Below are positions 1-7,687 of a stretch of DNA of 64,000 nucleotides, one piece after another. The number at the start of each line of letters is the position of its first letter. The stretch's first letter is position 1. Under the pieces are notes generated by a model. The model searched no databases and was not told where the DNA came from. It worked only from the letters and a program-made list of their open reading frames with translations. The stretch comes from Arsenicibacter rosenii (GTDB lineage: Bacteria > Bacteroidota > Bacteroidia > Cytophagales > Spirosomataceae): positions 310,001 through 374,000 of the forward strand of contig NZ_MORL01000003.1 in NCBI RefSeq assembly GCF_001870735.1, read 5' to 3'. The position numbers and the translations under genes were made by a program.

Positions 1-329
1 AGGACACCGGAGACCTGGAGCTTCAGTCGATCGGCGAGGTGGACGGTAAGTCCTTCAAGCCGGTGCTGAAAGCGTTCTACCCGGGTCTGGAGGATGCGGC
101 CATCACGTTCTTTAACCAGATCAAAAACGATGTGATCATCGTGATCGCCGAGCTGCCAGACGGCAAGATGCTTCAGCTGGGTAACGAACGTTTCTCGATG
201 CGGGTATCGCCGAATTTTAAGACCGGCGTAAACTCCGGCCGCGGCCGTGGCATGGAATTCGAAGTGACCGGTTTCATTCCTTACATCTACCGCTATGCCG
301 CGACCGTCCCAGTCACCCCTGCCAGCTAA
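1..329 (+). CDS. Phage structural protein, 5' truncated
   Basis: The reading frame is open from the window edge; the first in-frame start inside the window is GTG at 39, but codons before it continue the same protein-like sequence, so the gene most likely begins upstream. The visible 109 or so residues are rich in beta-strand-type sequence and include FNQIKNDVIIVIAELPDGK and a Gly/Arg-rich turn. I do not recognise the family with certainty. Size and position suggest a virion protein such as a tail-tube or decoration protein; this is inference. It is followed by a small overlapping ORF and a terminator, so it is probably the last large gene of an operon. Confidence 0.6.
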   Translation, partial: DTGDLELQSIGEVDGKSFKPVLKAFYPGLEDAAITFFNQIKNDVIIVIAELPDGKMLQLGNERFSMRVSPNFKTGVNSGRGRGMEFEVTGFIPYIYRYAATVPVTPAS

Positions 330-498
330 CGAGCCGGCAGCGACACGCTTTTTCAGCGTGACGGGTCTGGCGCCGGCGGATGAGATGCCGGTCTATTTCG
401 AGGGCAAACGCTACGATCTGGCCCGGCTCACTGATGAGGAGGCGGAATACCTGCTTCAGTTTCCGGAGCAGGTGCCCTACCTGACACGCAACCCGTAA
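295..498 (+). CDS. Small phage protein of unknown function
   Basis: 67 residues from ATG 295, overlapping the previous gene by 35 bases in another frame. A GTG at 358 is an alternative start that would remove the overlap and the Pro-rich first 21 residues. The conserved-looking part is acidic (YDLARLTDEEAEYLLQFPEQ). The gene ends three bases before a strong terminator, so it closes the operon. Function unknown; probably a small structural or assembly protein by position only. Confidence 0.5.
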   Translation: MPRPSQSPLPANEPAATRFFSVTGLAPADEMPVYFEGKRYDLARLTDEEAEYLLQFPEQVPYLTRNP

Positions 499-500
499 CC

Positions 501-532
501 AAAAGCCCGGCCTTTCCCCCGGGCTTTTTTTG
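501..532 (+). terminator. Rho-independent terminator
   Basis: Stem AAAAGCCCGG / CCGGGCTTTT with a C/T-rich loop and a T run. The T run ends two bases before the ATG at 534, so the next gene's leader overlaps the hairpin. The same hairpin-then-ATG layout recurs before the gene at 38383. Confidence 0.85.
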
Positions 533-533
533 T

Positions 534-1157
534 ATGACCGACCTGGAACGACTTACTGCCTGGCTGGAGGCTCCGGTGTATCCCGCCGGCGTGCTGCTGT
601 ACGAGCGGCTGATCGGGACCGGCTTTGTACTCTCGGTACTCAAGGCGGGTGAAGACAGCTACAGCCGCTCGGTGCTCGAAGCTGCGCTGAGCGAAAAACA
701 TGCGCAGCTGCTGGCTGAGCAGCAGGCCCGGCAGCAGGAGCTGCCGCCGGTGCTGGCCGAAGGTAAGCTGCGGGCGGGAAAGCTGCTCGACGAGCGGATC
801 GTGCTCAAGGAACGCATGCGGCTGCTGCATGCGGGCGGTACCTCCTCCGGCGATCAGCTGCGGGAGCTGGCTTTTCAGGTGCTGGCACTCAACGATCAGC
901 TCGATGAGCACTTCGGGCAGCAGGATTTCTATGAGCAGCACGGCTATCTGCCCGATGCGGATCCCCCCTCCTGCACCACCCCCCTGGCGCTGACCACCCG
1001 CCGCAATACGCTGCGGACCTACGTGACCCGCTACAGCAAGCAGCTTCAGCAGGCCTACGGGGCCGGCGAGATCAGCCGGCTTCAGCACAAGCTCGACCAT
1101 TACCGGGCCGAGCTGTTTGCCGTAGAAACTGAGCTGCAGAAAGCCGCTGCGGATTGA
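534..1157 (+). CDS. Phage protein with long coiled coil, unknown function
   Basis: 207 residues starting at ATG 534, directly after the terminator hairpin. The middle and C-terminal parts are Leu/Gln/Glu/Arg-rich heptad-like helices (for example ALSEKHAQLLAEQQARQQEL and LDHYRAELFAVETELQKAAA). No enzymatic motif or membrane segment is visible. It lies just upstream of the terminase genes and overlaps the next small ORF, so it may belong to the packaging or head operon; a scaffold-like or assembly role is a guess. Codon use matches the structural genes. Confidence 0.65.
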   Translation: MTDLERLTAWLEAPVYPAGVLLYERLIGTGFVLSVLKAGEDSYSRSVLEAALSEKHAQLLAEQQARQQELPPVLAEGKLRAGKLLDERIVLKERMRLLHAGGTSSGDQLRELAFQVLALNDQLDEHFGQQDFYEQHGYLPDADPPSCTTPLALTTRRNTLRTYVTRYSKQLQQAYGAGEISRLQHKLDHYRAELFAVETELQKAAAD

Positions 1158-1411
1158 ACCCTGTGAACCCCCTGATTGATTTCTGTGAATTTTATCCCTC
1201 AAACGTGATGATATCCCTCTCATTAACAGACGACGGCCGGCCCTGTCTGGAATTTACAATCTCCTCCCGGCCCGCCGGCATTGACAGTAAGTTACTGAAG
1301 TCATTTGCAGAGCAGGCTGCATCCGGCGCCCTGGTCTGCCAGCCTGCCGGCGAGCCGGTTAAGTGCGATGACGGTACTGAGCTGACCACGTATCAGATCC
1401 GTGTCCAATGA
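1154..1411 (+). CDS. Small phage protein of unknown function
   Basis: 85 residues from TTG 1154, which overlaps the previous stop; GTG 1163 and ATG 1208 are alternative starts, and the last would give about 67 residues. Its TGA overlaps the ATG of the next gene (ATGA at 1408), which argues for a real translationally coupled gene. The sequence (LEFTISSRPAGIDSKLLKSF) gives no family clue. Confidence 0.5.
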   Translation: MNPVNPLIDFCEFYPSNVMISLSLTDDGRPCLEFTISSRPAGIDSKLLKSFAEQAASGALVCQPAGEPVKCDDGTELTTYQIRVQ

Positions 1412-2025
1412 GCAGCGAGCTGACAACGTCATCCGGCGGCGGGCTGGCTAAGTGGGAGGATAAATTCGACCGGGTCTACCGCTGGTACCGCGATGAGACA
1501 GGCAGTATTACCCTGCCGGCGGAGCTGGAACAGGAGCGCCGGCAGTGGGCCTGGATCTACGCGCTGATGGAATCCGGCGCCCAGACAAAGGAATCGCAGC
1601 TGGTACTGGCCATACAGAAGCAGTACCCCGGCACGCAGGCACGCGTTGCCCGCCGGTTGCTGGATGACACCAGGCGGTTTTACTCCGTGCTGGGCAAACC
1701 CAATCTGGATTTTGAGCGGGTGATGCTGATCAGTCAGCTCCGCGAAGATATCCGCCGCGCCCGCCGGTCGGAAGACTTCAAGGCGGTCGCCTCCCTGAGC
1801 AAGCTCTATGCCCAGGTGATCGGCGCCGATCAGCCCCAGGAGCAGGTTGAAAACAAAACGGTCATTAACGTGCTCAACTTTAATCCGGTGCAGCTGGGCG
1901 GCGAGGAGATCGACCCCGAGCAGCTGGAGAAGCTGATCAAAAACCTGAAAGCGGCCGATAAACGCAAACGTGAGGAGGAATTCAGCGACTTTACCACCCT
2001 GGACGATGACGACACTACTGCCTGA
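1408..2025 (+). CDS. Probable terminase small subunit
   Basis: 205 residues. The call rests on position directly upstream of and overlapping the large terminase gene, and on a mainly helical sequence with an N-terminal part resembling a DNA-binding helical bundle (QTKESQLVLAIQKQYPGTQA) that small terminases use to recognise packaging sites. A charged oligomerisation-type helix region follows (REDIRRARRSEDFKAVASLS), and the C-terminus is very acidic (EEFSDFTTLDDDDTTA), suited to docking on the large subunit. No direct homologue is recalled, so the assignment is by synteny and general features. The ATG overlaps the preceding stop (ATGA). Confidence 0.7.
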   Translation: MSSELTTSSGGGLAKWEDKFDRVYRWYRDETGSITLPAELEQERRQWAWIYALMESGAQTKESQLVLAIQKQYPGTQARVARRLLDDTRRFYSVLGKPNLDFERVMLISQLREDIRRARRSEDFKAVASLSKLYAQVIGADQPQEQVENKTVINVLNFNPVQLGGEEIDPEQLEKLIKNLKAADKRKREEEFSDFTTLDDDDTTA

Positions 2026-3730
2026 CACCTATAAAACCCTGGACAGCGTGCTGCGCGATGATCTGGGCGCCACGCTCCAGCTGGCCGGGCTGGAAGCGCC
2101 CGAAAGCGGGCTGGCGGCCGACGTGGACATTACCCACCTGCACTACAACAAGCCGCAGCTGCGCTCGATGCTGGTGGGCGCCAACGAGGAATACGCCGTC
2201 TGGGGCCGTGGCACCGGAAAATCCGAGGGGTTGATTGCCCCCCGCACCTACCGCAACATGCAGGTGATGCCCCGCTCGCACGGCTGCTTTGTGGGCGCCA
2301 CCTACCTGCAGTTACTGGAGCGTACGCTGCCACCGGTCATTAAGGGCTGGGAAAACATGGGCCTCAAACGCAACCGTGATTTCTGGATACGGGAGCGGCC
2401 GCCTAAAAAGCTGGGCATCCCCGAGCCGATCGTGGGGCCCATCACCACCGAGCACTGCATTTTCTTTCGAAACGGGGCGATCGCCAGCATGATCTCTCAG
2501 GACCGGCCGGGCAGCGCCAACGGCAAGACCGTACACTGGATTGCGGGGGATGAGGCCAAGTTTCTCAATAAACAGAAGCTCGACAGCGAGCTGTTAATGA
2601 CCAACCGCGGGGATGAGCGCTATTTCGGCGGCATCCCCGAATTTCATTCCCTGCTGTTCTGTACCGACATGCCCACCACCAAGGAGGCCATGTGGATTCT
2701 GGAGCAGCAGAAGCGCATGGATCCCGACCGGATCCGGATCCTGCTGGCGATTCAGATTGAGATCTATAAGCTCTACGAGCAGCTGCTGTGCTACCCGGCC
2801 CGGCGCAAAAGCATTCTGAGCCGGATTAACGCCTGGCAGAAGGAATGGAATGAGCTTCGGGCCGGTACGGTCTTTTTCTCCGAGGCCTCGACGCTGGATA
2901 ACATTCACGGCTTCGGGCGCAAAAACATTGCCCGGCTGCGGCAGATCCTGCCGACGTTCATCTTCCGGACGGCCATTCTCAACGAGCGGCCGTTTCTGAC
3001 CGAGAACGCCTTCTATCCGGATCTGGATGAGCGCCACTTCTACGACGCCTACAACTATGACTACATCGACTCCTATGAATTCGGTAAGGGGGAGTTCCGT
3101 GATTCGCGTAAGGATGCTGATGTGGATCCGTACGCGATGCTGGAGATCGGGCTGGATTACGGGGCATCGATCAACTGTATCAGTGTGGGGCAGCCGGCGG
3201 GAAAGAAGTACAACATTGTCAACGCGCTGTATGCCCGCCACCCCCAGCGGCTGCGCGATGCCCTGCTGGGGTTTGCTAATTACTACCGCTATCACCATAA
3301 CAAGTATGTGCGCTACTACTATGATCACACCGCTATCGGCTCGGACGCTAAGGATGATCAGACCTATAAGGATATCGTCGTGGATGTGCTCAGCCAGGCT
3401 GGCTGGACCGTAGAGCCCTACTGGATCGGGCACACAGCCAGCTATCAGTACCGCTACGAGGTATGGGGCAGCTGTCTGAGGGGCAACCGTGACCGGCTGC
3501 TGGAGGTAGGCTTTAACCGGGGCAATACCGAGTACCTGCGTACCTCCATGCAGAACGCGTCTATCAAGGAAGGAGGCAGGGCATTCGAAAAGGATAAGGG
3601 CAATGAGCGCAAACCGAACCTGGATCAGCGCGAGACCACCCACTTTTCGGACTCGGCGGATACGCTGCTGGTGGGTGCCCTGAAGGTACACCGCCACATG
3701 AGTGCTGAATCGTTCGATGTGATCGGATAG
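2006..3730 (+). CDS. Phage terminase large subunit
   Basis: The packaging motor cuts concatemeric DNA and pumps it into the prohead through the portal. ATG 2006 is chosen over an in-frame GTG at 1970, which lies deep inside the small-subunit gene; this gives 574 residues, typical of the family. Walker A is GRGTGKS (residues 67-73, Lys72). Walker B is HWIAGDEAKF (Asp182, Glu183). The RNase H-like nuclease domain begins near IGLDYGASIN (Asp384), and DHTAIGSDAKDD further on probably supplies more metal ligands. The last codons of the small-subunit gene overlap its start. A 360-bp gap rather than the portal gene follows, an interruption of the common terminase-portal order. Confidence 0.93.
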   Translation: MTTLLPDTYKTLDSVLRDDLGATLQLAGLEAPESGLAADVDITHLHYNKPQLRSMLVGANEEYAVWGRGTGKSEGLIAPRTYRNMQVMPRSHGCFVGATYLQLLERTLPPVIKGWENMGLKRNRDFWIRERPPKKLGIPEPIVGPITTEHCIFFRNGAIASMISQDRPGSANGKTVHWIAGDEAKFLNKQKLDSELLMTNRGDERYFGGIPEFHSLLFCTDMPTTKEAMWILEQQKRMDPDRIRILLAIQIEIYKLYEQLLCYPARRKSILSRINAWQKEWNELRAGTVFFSEASTLDNIHGFGRKNIARLRQILPTFIFRTAILNERPFLTENAFYPDLDERHFYDAYNYDYIDSYEFGKGEFRDSRKDADVDPYAMLEIGLDYGASINCISVGQPAGKKYNIVNALYARHPQRLRDALLGFANYYRYHHNKYVRYYYDHTAIGSDAKDDQTYKDIVVDVLSQAGWTVEPYWIGHTASYQYRYEVWGSCLRGNRDRLLEVGFNRGNTEYLRTSMQNASIKEGGRAFEKDKGNERKPNLDQRETTHFSDSADTLLVGALKVHRHMSAESFDVIG

Positions 3731-4057
3731 CGGGCACACTGATACGATGACGGCTCAGGCGGCAGCGGGCAGGTGCGGGATGCACCAGCACCTCATCATA
3801 TATGGTGCAGCCCGGCGGTGCAATTGCATTTTGAAAAGGCGCGTGGCCTCGGGGTTCGCTGTGTCAGACGGAGCCGTTTTTTTGGGTTTTCACCCCCTAA
3901 CCGGCTGTTTTTCAGCGAAACCCCGATAAAAACGGGTCTGAATACCGTTGACCGGCGCAAACGGATGCCGTTTGCTGCAATATCAGTATCAGTGGGTTAG
4001 CCGGTTTTCTTCTGATTTAACGGCTACCGGCTGCGCCTGTTTTTGGGGGAAATTTGA
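3731..4057. other. Intergenic region after terminase
   Basis: No convincing gene. Short ORFs here (for example 3773-4000) have atypical composition and no coupling to neighbours. The region contains a 7-bp inverted repeat CAAACGG-atg-CCGTTTG (3958-3974) and a weak ACGG-ag-CCGT plus T-run near 3870-3885 that might terminate the terminase transcript. It leads into the palindromic promoter-like site at 4058-4072. Confidence 0.5.
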
Positions 4058-4072
4058 TCTCTATAATAGAGA
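4041..4072 (+). promoter_or_regulatory. Promoter-like site inside a perfect palindrome
   Basis: TCTCTATAATAGAGA (4058-4072) is a perfect 7+1+7 palindrome whose centre contains TATAAT. A TTTTTG lies about 16 bp upstream (4041-4046). The ATG of the next gene is 18 bases downstream. The layout is that of an operator overlapping a -10 box, as expected for a repressor-controlled phage promoter. No regulator has been linked to it. Confidence 0.45.
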
Positions 4073-4090
4073 CATAACCGGTTTATCACC

Positions 4091-4327
4091 ATGAAGGCAA
4101 AACTTAAATGCATAAAGGTTGAGCACTTTGAAGGCAGTCAGCGGCCGTATTTTCAGCCGGTAACGGCTGACTGCGAGGAAAACAAAACATTTTCGAAGTA
4201 TACACCGGTGGGCAACGTGGATTTTCTGATTACCAATCCGGCCCTGTTCGGCCAGTACGAGTCAGGCAAGGAATATTATCTGACGCTTACGCCGGTAGCG
4301 TCAGACAGCAGCATACCAATTCAATAA
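4091..4327 (+). CDS. Small conserved-looking phage protein
   Basis: 78 residues from ATG 4091. It stands alone, 18 bases after the palindromic promoter-like site and upstream of a bidirectional terminator, so it appears to be a monocistronic gene with its own control. The C-terminal motif FGQYESGKEYYLTLTPV resembles small beta-barrel proteins, but I cannot name a family. No signal peptide or membrane segment. Its isolation and operator-like promoter suggest a regulated accessory gene; function unknown. Confidence 0.55.
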   Translation: MKAKLKCIKVEHFEGSQRPYFQPVTADCEENKTFSKYTPVGNVDFLITNPALFGQYESGKEYYLTLTPVASDSSIPIQ

Positions 4328-4439
4328 TTCAAATGGTACCGGATCCGCTGCGCAGGATCCAGTCAGTGAGGTGTATGGCCGCTACAGCAGGGATACGCGG
4401 CAGCAAATCAGGTAGCCCTGCCCTGACGTACCGCAGTGA

Positions 4440-4475
4440 AAAGCCCCGGCAATTCGGCCGGGGCTTGTTTGTTTA
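4440..4475. terminator. Bidirectional terminator
   Basis: AAGCCCCGGC-aattcg-GCCGGGGCTT followed by a T-rich run. It lies between the plus-strand gene ending at 4327 and the minus-strand Shedu gene ending at 4480, so it can end both transcripts and marks the left border of the cargo block. Confidence 0.85.
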
Positions 4476-4479
4476 GGAG

Positions 4480-5676
4480 CTATATCCCCTCTAGGAGTCT
4501 GAGCATTGTCTGAATCTTTTCGAACAATTCGTCAAATGTGATAACATCTACTGCTTTTGAGTTGGCTCTTGCCAATTCAAAAGCCTTTCTTTTTCCGATG
4601 TCATCCCCTATCTCATCTTTGTAATTGCCGATAATCAAGACGCACTTAGGGTCAAACGTATGAAACCTTATCAGCTCGTACTCATCTGATACCAAGGCAT
4701 TAAAGTTTGTAATGATTGAATTTTTGTAATTCAGAACCTGATTTGTACCTCCGGATAATTCTGAAGAGAGAATGAACGTATTCCGGTACTCATTCCCCAT
4801 AAGCTTCTTTGTGGGCGTTTTTATTTCTACTATGAGTGCATTTGATGTAAGCTGATTGACATAAAGAAAATCAGCAATGTTGCCACCTTTGTTATCAAAT
4901 CGTTTACCACCTACATAAGCTTTTTCACATAGCAGGACTGCCGGAGCGGAAAATATCTGAGAGATCACCCACGAGTTACTCTCAAACAGGCGCTGCCAGA
5001 ATTCCTCCGAGTCATTCGTCCGATTTTCATCCCAGATTTTAAGCACGTTTTTTAGCTGACTAATTCCACTCATGCTATGCAGCTGTTTCAGTTCGTTTAG
5101 AGTCATTTCACCAAACATCTGCTGGAGTTCTTCCGGTGCCCGCTCAGTAATCGAAGAGCGGAGTGAGTCTTTCAGTAGCTTTACGCCTCCTGATCTGATA
5201 AGCTCAACATAACTTTGAGGGTCTTCAAGTACATCATCAACCTGAGGCCCTTTTTGCTCTATTTCCTTTAAACGTCTGTACTCCCTTTCATCGAGTATAA
5301 TTGTATTTCGAAAGACAGCAACATCTATTTTTTCATTTCTTATAATATCAAGAAAGTCATGGATTTTATACAGCAGATCGAGATTATCTATCCGATACTT
5401 ACAATCATATTCCCAACCCTTTTTTGAGAATTTTTTGAAGTGAAATATCTCAAGTTCGTAATGATGAAACTCTTTCTTGTGCTCATCATGAATTTCCCAG
5501 CATGTAGCTAATTTGTGAGCTATCTTGCTGTTTTGCACATAAGCATGGTGGATAGATTTTACGCGAGGATTGTCCTGTATTGCCTGGCTTTCTACATACA
5601 GCTTAATGTCTTCGCTGGTGAGATCTTTTGATAAAACGGTGATTGGTTCTTCCTTGTGGATGTTAGTCTTTTCCAT
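4480..5676 (-). CDS. sduA: Shedu-type anti-phage nuclease (DUF4263)
   Basis: 398 residues. The C-terminal half (about 225-390) has the PD-(D/E)XK-type core of the DUF4263/Shedu family: GGNIADFLY (Asp269), LIVEIKTP (Glu284, Lys286) and ELSGGTNQVLNYK (Glu306, Gln313). Shedu proteins are single-gene defence nucleases acting against infecting phage DNA. The N-terminal half (1-200) is less conserved, as usual in the family, and probably serves in sensing or oligomerisation. The gene sits in reverse orientation between terminase and portal genes, is AT-richer than its neighbours and follows a 103-residue ORF by 11 bases, presumably as one operon. The family assignment is from remembered motifs; the symbol is the generic Shedu name. 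Confidence 0.87.
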   Translation of the reverse strand: MEKTNIHKEEPITVLSKDLTSEDIKLYVESQAIQDNPRVKSIHHAYVQNSKIAHKLATCWEIHDEHKKEFHHYELEIFHFKKFSKKGWEYDCKYRIDNLDLLYKIHDFLDIIRNEKIDVAVFRNTIILDEREYRRLKEIEQKGPQVDDVLEDPQSYVELIRSGGVKLLKDSLRSSITERAPEELQQMFGEMTLNELKQLHSMSGISQLKNVLKIWDENRTNDSEEFWQRLFESNSWVISQIFSAPAVLLCEKAYVGGKRFDNKGGNIADFLYVNQLTSNALIVEIKTPTKKLMGNEYRNTFILSSELSGGTNQVLNYKNSIITNFNALVSDEYELIRFHTFDPKCVLIIGNYKDEIGDDIGKRKAFELARANSKAVDVITFDELFEKIQTMLRLLEGI

Positions 5677-5687
5677 GTGTGGCAGAA

Positions 5688-5999
5688 TCAGTGGTTTAGA
5701 CTATTCCATATGTTCCAGTAAAAGATAAAGTATAGAACGGCCATTTCAACCGTGCGGAAAAACTGATGGTCGGGACGCTCTGATATGTACCAGTCAAAAA
5801 AGCCGTTATCTAACCCTTCCGGCATTATCTGATAGAAAAGACCGTTTTCCCGCACTTGTCCCCAGGTTCTTTCTGAAGCCTGCGCAATAGTGTACTTCTG
5901 GCTGGTTATGGAAAACAGATACATACCCAGCTCGACATCCGTATCAAAGGATTCAAATGTCATAAATGAATTAATACTGCTTAAATCTACTTTCTCCAT
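5688..5999 (-). CDS. Unknown protein, probable partner of Shedu gene
   Basis: 103 residues, ending 11 bases upstream of the Shedu start, same strand, no terminator between. It is aromatic-rich towards its end (HQFFRTVEMAVLYFIFYWNI), a stretch that could be a buried amphipathic helix or a membrane-associated segment; otherwise acidic. No known family recognised. Adjacency suggests co-expression; candidate roles are regulator, inhibitor or accessory subunit, none demonstrated. A strong hairpin at 6035-6070 separates it from the DUF5677-like gene further upstream, so its own promoter should lie within about 6000-6035 or inside the hairpin region. Confidence 0.7.
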   Translation of the reverse strand: MEKVDLSSINSFMTFESFDTDVELGMYLFSITSQKYTIAQASERTWGQVRENGLFYQIMPEGLDNGFFDWYISERPDHQFFRTVEMAVLYFIFYWNIWNSLNH

Positions 6000-6034
6000 T
6001 GTGAATATATGTTTAGTTGTTTATTTAGGGCGCT

Positions 6035-6070
6035 AAAAAAATCCCCCGATGCCCATCGGGGGATTTTTTT
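6035..6070. terminator. Strong bidirectional terminator
   Basis: AAAAAAATCCCCCGATG / CATCGGGGGATTTTTTT with a two-base loop spacer, a near-ideal symmetric terminator. It ends the minus-strand gene 6098-7063 and insulates the downstream Shedu pair. Confidence 0.93.
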
Positions 6071-6097
6071 AGCTTTATAAAGTTAAATAAAATCTAT

Positions 6098-7063
6098 TTA
6101 ATGTAGTATAGGTTTGAGCGCATCAAGCCTGCTGTGAATTCGTTTGTGAAACTGTTTATCGAATACCAGCATTTCCCATATATAATTCTGCCATTTCTCT
6201 TTCGGCAGCTTATCAGTCAGACAACGGAATGCGATCTGCGTCAGCCGGATTGTTAGCTCTGTCACCAATAAAAGCTCATCACCGTTTCTGATATCTCCGA
6301 TAGTTAACCTCCCGTTACTGGTCTCAAAATTGCCCATCAACGTATTTGACGAATGAGTGGATTCTGAATATGGCTTATAGATAGCCTGATAAAGGTCAAA
6401 TTTGTTCAGGTATATAGCAAGTTCTTTAAGATTAACACACTTCGGGTTAAACAGGCTGTACCAAACGACGTCTCTGTTTTTTTTGGATATATACTCCTGC
6501 TCGATCGAAATGCCGTCTTCCGGCTGCTTTTCCTTGAAAATATCATGATTGATTGCCCTGTTCAGATCATCTATCTGATCTGAACTCAGTGAGGTTTCAG
6601 GTACCTCTGGACTGGCAAATGAATTGTTTTCGTAATGTTCTTTTAGTTGTTTATATCCCCTATGTGCAGGATGGTGCCGCTCCAAATTGTTACGCTTTGC
6701 CTGATTAACACAGTATACGTAAGCGTGTGCCCGCAGATATGTCTTATCTTTCAGCAGGTACTCAAACTGAAGGACTGTCTCAAATAGCACCCGGACAAGA
6801 ATCCGGCAAGGCTCGACTGTTGCATGCCGCATAAGAATCGACACCGAATCCGTAAGTTCAATGATACGGCGCAGGAAACCGAGCGTAATCGTTCCTTCTA
6901 CAAAAGTCTGTTCAGTGCGCTCAGTCTCCCATACTATCAGATGGGTTCCTATTGAAACCAGTCTTGCCAGTGCCTCGTGGCTCAGTTCGGCATCTTTCAA
7001 TAGTTTTTCATCAGCGATCTTTTCCGGTAGTAATTCCGGGACCGGAATCTGCATATTTACCAT
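6098..7063 (-). CDS. DUF5677-like protein (paralogue 1)
   Basis: 321 residues, soluble and largely helical. It resembles the DUF5677 family: RILVRVLFETVLQFEYLLKD (87-106), YKQLK (137-141), WYSLFN (201-206) and a late S-x-x-T-H motif (His237). A second member of the same family lies at 35020-35967 in this prophage with the same landmarks in the same order. The molecular activity of DUF5677 is not established to my knowledge. It forms its own minus-strand unit, ended by the strong hairpin at 6035-6070, next to the Shedu pair; AT-richer than phage structural genes. A defence or superinfection role is plausible from context only. Confidence 0.75.
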   Translation of the reverse strand: MVNMQIPVPELLPEKIADEKLLKDAELSHEALARLVSIGTHLIVWETERTEQTFVEGTITLGFLRRIIELTDSVSILMRHATVEPCRILVRVLFETVLQFEYLLKDKTYLRAHAYVYCVNQAKRNNLERHHPAHRGYKQLKEHYENNSFASPEVPETSLSSDQIDDLNRAINHDIFKEKQPEDGISIEQEYISKKNRDVVWYSLFNPKCVNLKELAIYLNKFDLYQAIYKPYSESTHSSNTLMGNFETSNGRLTIGDIRNGDELLLVTELTIRLTQIAFRCLTDKLPKEKWQNYIWEMLVFDKQFHKRIHSRLDALKPILH

Positions 7064-7137
7064 GGTGTAAACTTTTCAGGTGGGCATGCTTCCCAGTGAA
7101 GTATTAACAGGAAAACATGAGGTAACTAAAAAAGGTG

Positions 7138-7353
7138 CTACTCCGGCCAGTCCCACGTCTTTTCCTGCCGGACACTGAAGCCGGCCTTCTCCAGGAGCTC
7201 CTCCTTTTTCTCGATGCTGATTTTCTTTTTGCCCGACCGCAGCTGGCAGCGGTAATAGCGCCTGAGGCCCTTATCCAGGCCGGTCAGACTCCAGTAGTAG
7301 GGGCTCTCGATGAGCCGGGCAAAGGCCAGGTTTGTGGTGAGTTCTTTTGCCAT
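7138..7353 (-). CDS. Small, possibly DNA-binding, phage protein
   Basis: 71 residues from the ATG at 7353; an upstream in-frame ATG (7395) would add 14 unconserved-looking residues and overlap the 17-bp repeat. Basic, with a C-terminal part (SGKKKISIEKKEELLEKAGF) that looks like the second half of a small helix-turn-helix domain. It is divergent from the portal operon (ATG 7439), so a regulator of that operon is conceivable. A TATTTTCG box (7370-7377 on the minus strand) could be its -7 element. Identification is weak. Confidence 0.55.
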   Translation of the reverse strand: MAKELTTNLAFARLIESPYYWSLTGLDKGLRRYYRCQLRSGKKKISIEKKEELLEKAGFSVRQEKTWDWPE

Positions 7354-7388
7354 GGTGGTATTGGTTTGCCGAAAATACACAATTCCCG

Positions 7389-7405
7389 CGTACAACGTTT
7401 GTCAG
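7389..7405 (+). repeat. 17-bp direct repeat, copy 1
   Basis: CGTACAACGTTTGTCAG is identical to 11852-11868. Here it lies 33 bases upstream of the ATG at 7439 that opens the portal operon. The second copy lies upstream of the long adhesin gene. It may be a shared promoter or operator element. Confidence 0.6.
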
Positions 7406-7438
7406 GCCGCTTCCGCCACCGGCCGGGCAATTTCCGCT

Positions 7439-7687
7439 ATGATTACGGTTCAGGAAATGGTGCAGCGCATGCGCAGTGCCGACAAGCCCTTCGACATCAC
7501 CTTTGTCACCGCCAACCGGACCACCGGCGAGGGCGGTCAGGTGCGGGAGCTGCGGTCGGCCGAGCTGCTGACAAAAAAGCGGGCATCAAGGCGCATTCTG
7601 GACTTCCGCTCCGTGCGGGGCACCCGTGCGCCCGTGCGGATCCACCTGGACCTGATTTTGTGGTTTAATAACATCCCGGTAGCATGA
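7439..7687 (+). CDS. Small phage protein upstream of portal
   Basis: 82 residues from ATG 7439, preferred over an in-frame start at 7310 because that extension runs antisense through the 7138-7353 gene. The ORF ends in an ATGA overlap with the portal gene (7684), indicating coupled translation. The sequence (MITVQEMVQRMRSADKPFDI, then an Arg/Lys-rich middle) is not recognised. As the first gene of the portal operon it may be a small head or packaging factor. Confidence 0.6.
   Translation: MITVQEMVQRMRSADKPFDITFVTANRTTGEGGQVRELRSAELLTKKRASRRILDFRSVRGTRAPVRIHLDLILWFNNIPVA

Noticed and set aside
2594-3739. Long minus-strand ORF (381 residues) across terminase
   Set aside because: Antisense shadow of a clearly coding terminase gene in GC-rich DNA; no motifs.
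3773-4000. Small plus-strand ORF after terminase
   Set aside because: Composition unlike its neighbours and the region contains dyads; no supporting context.
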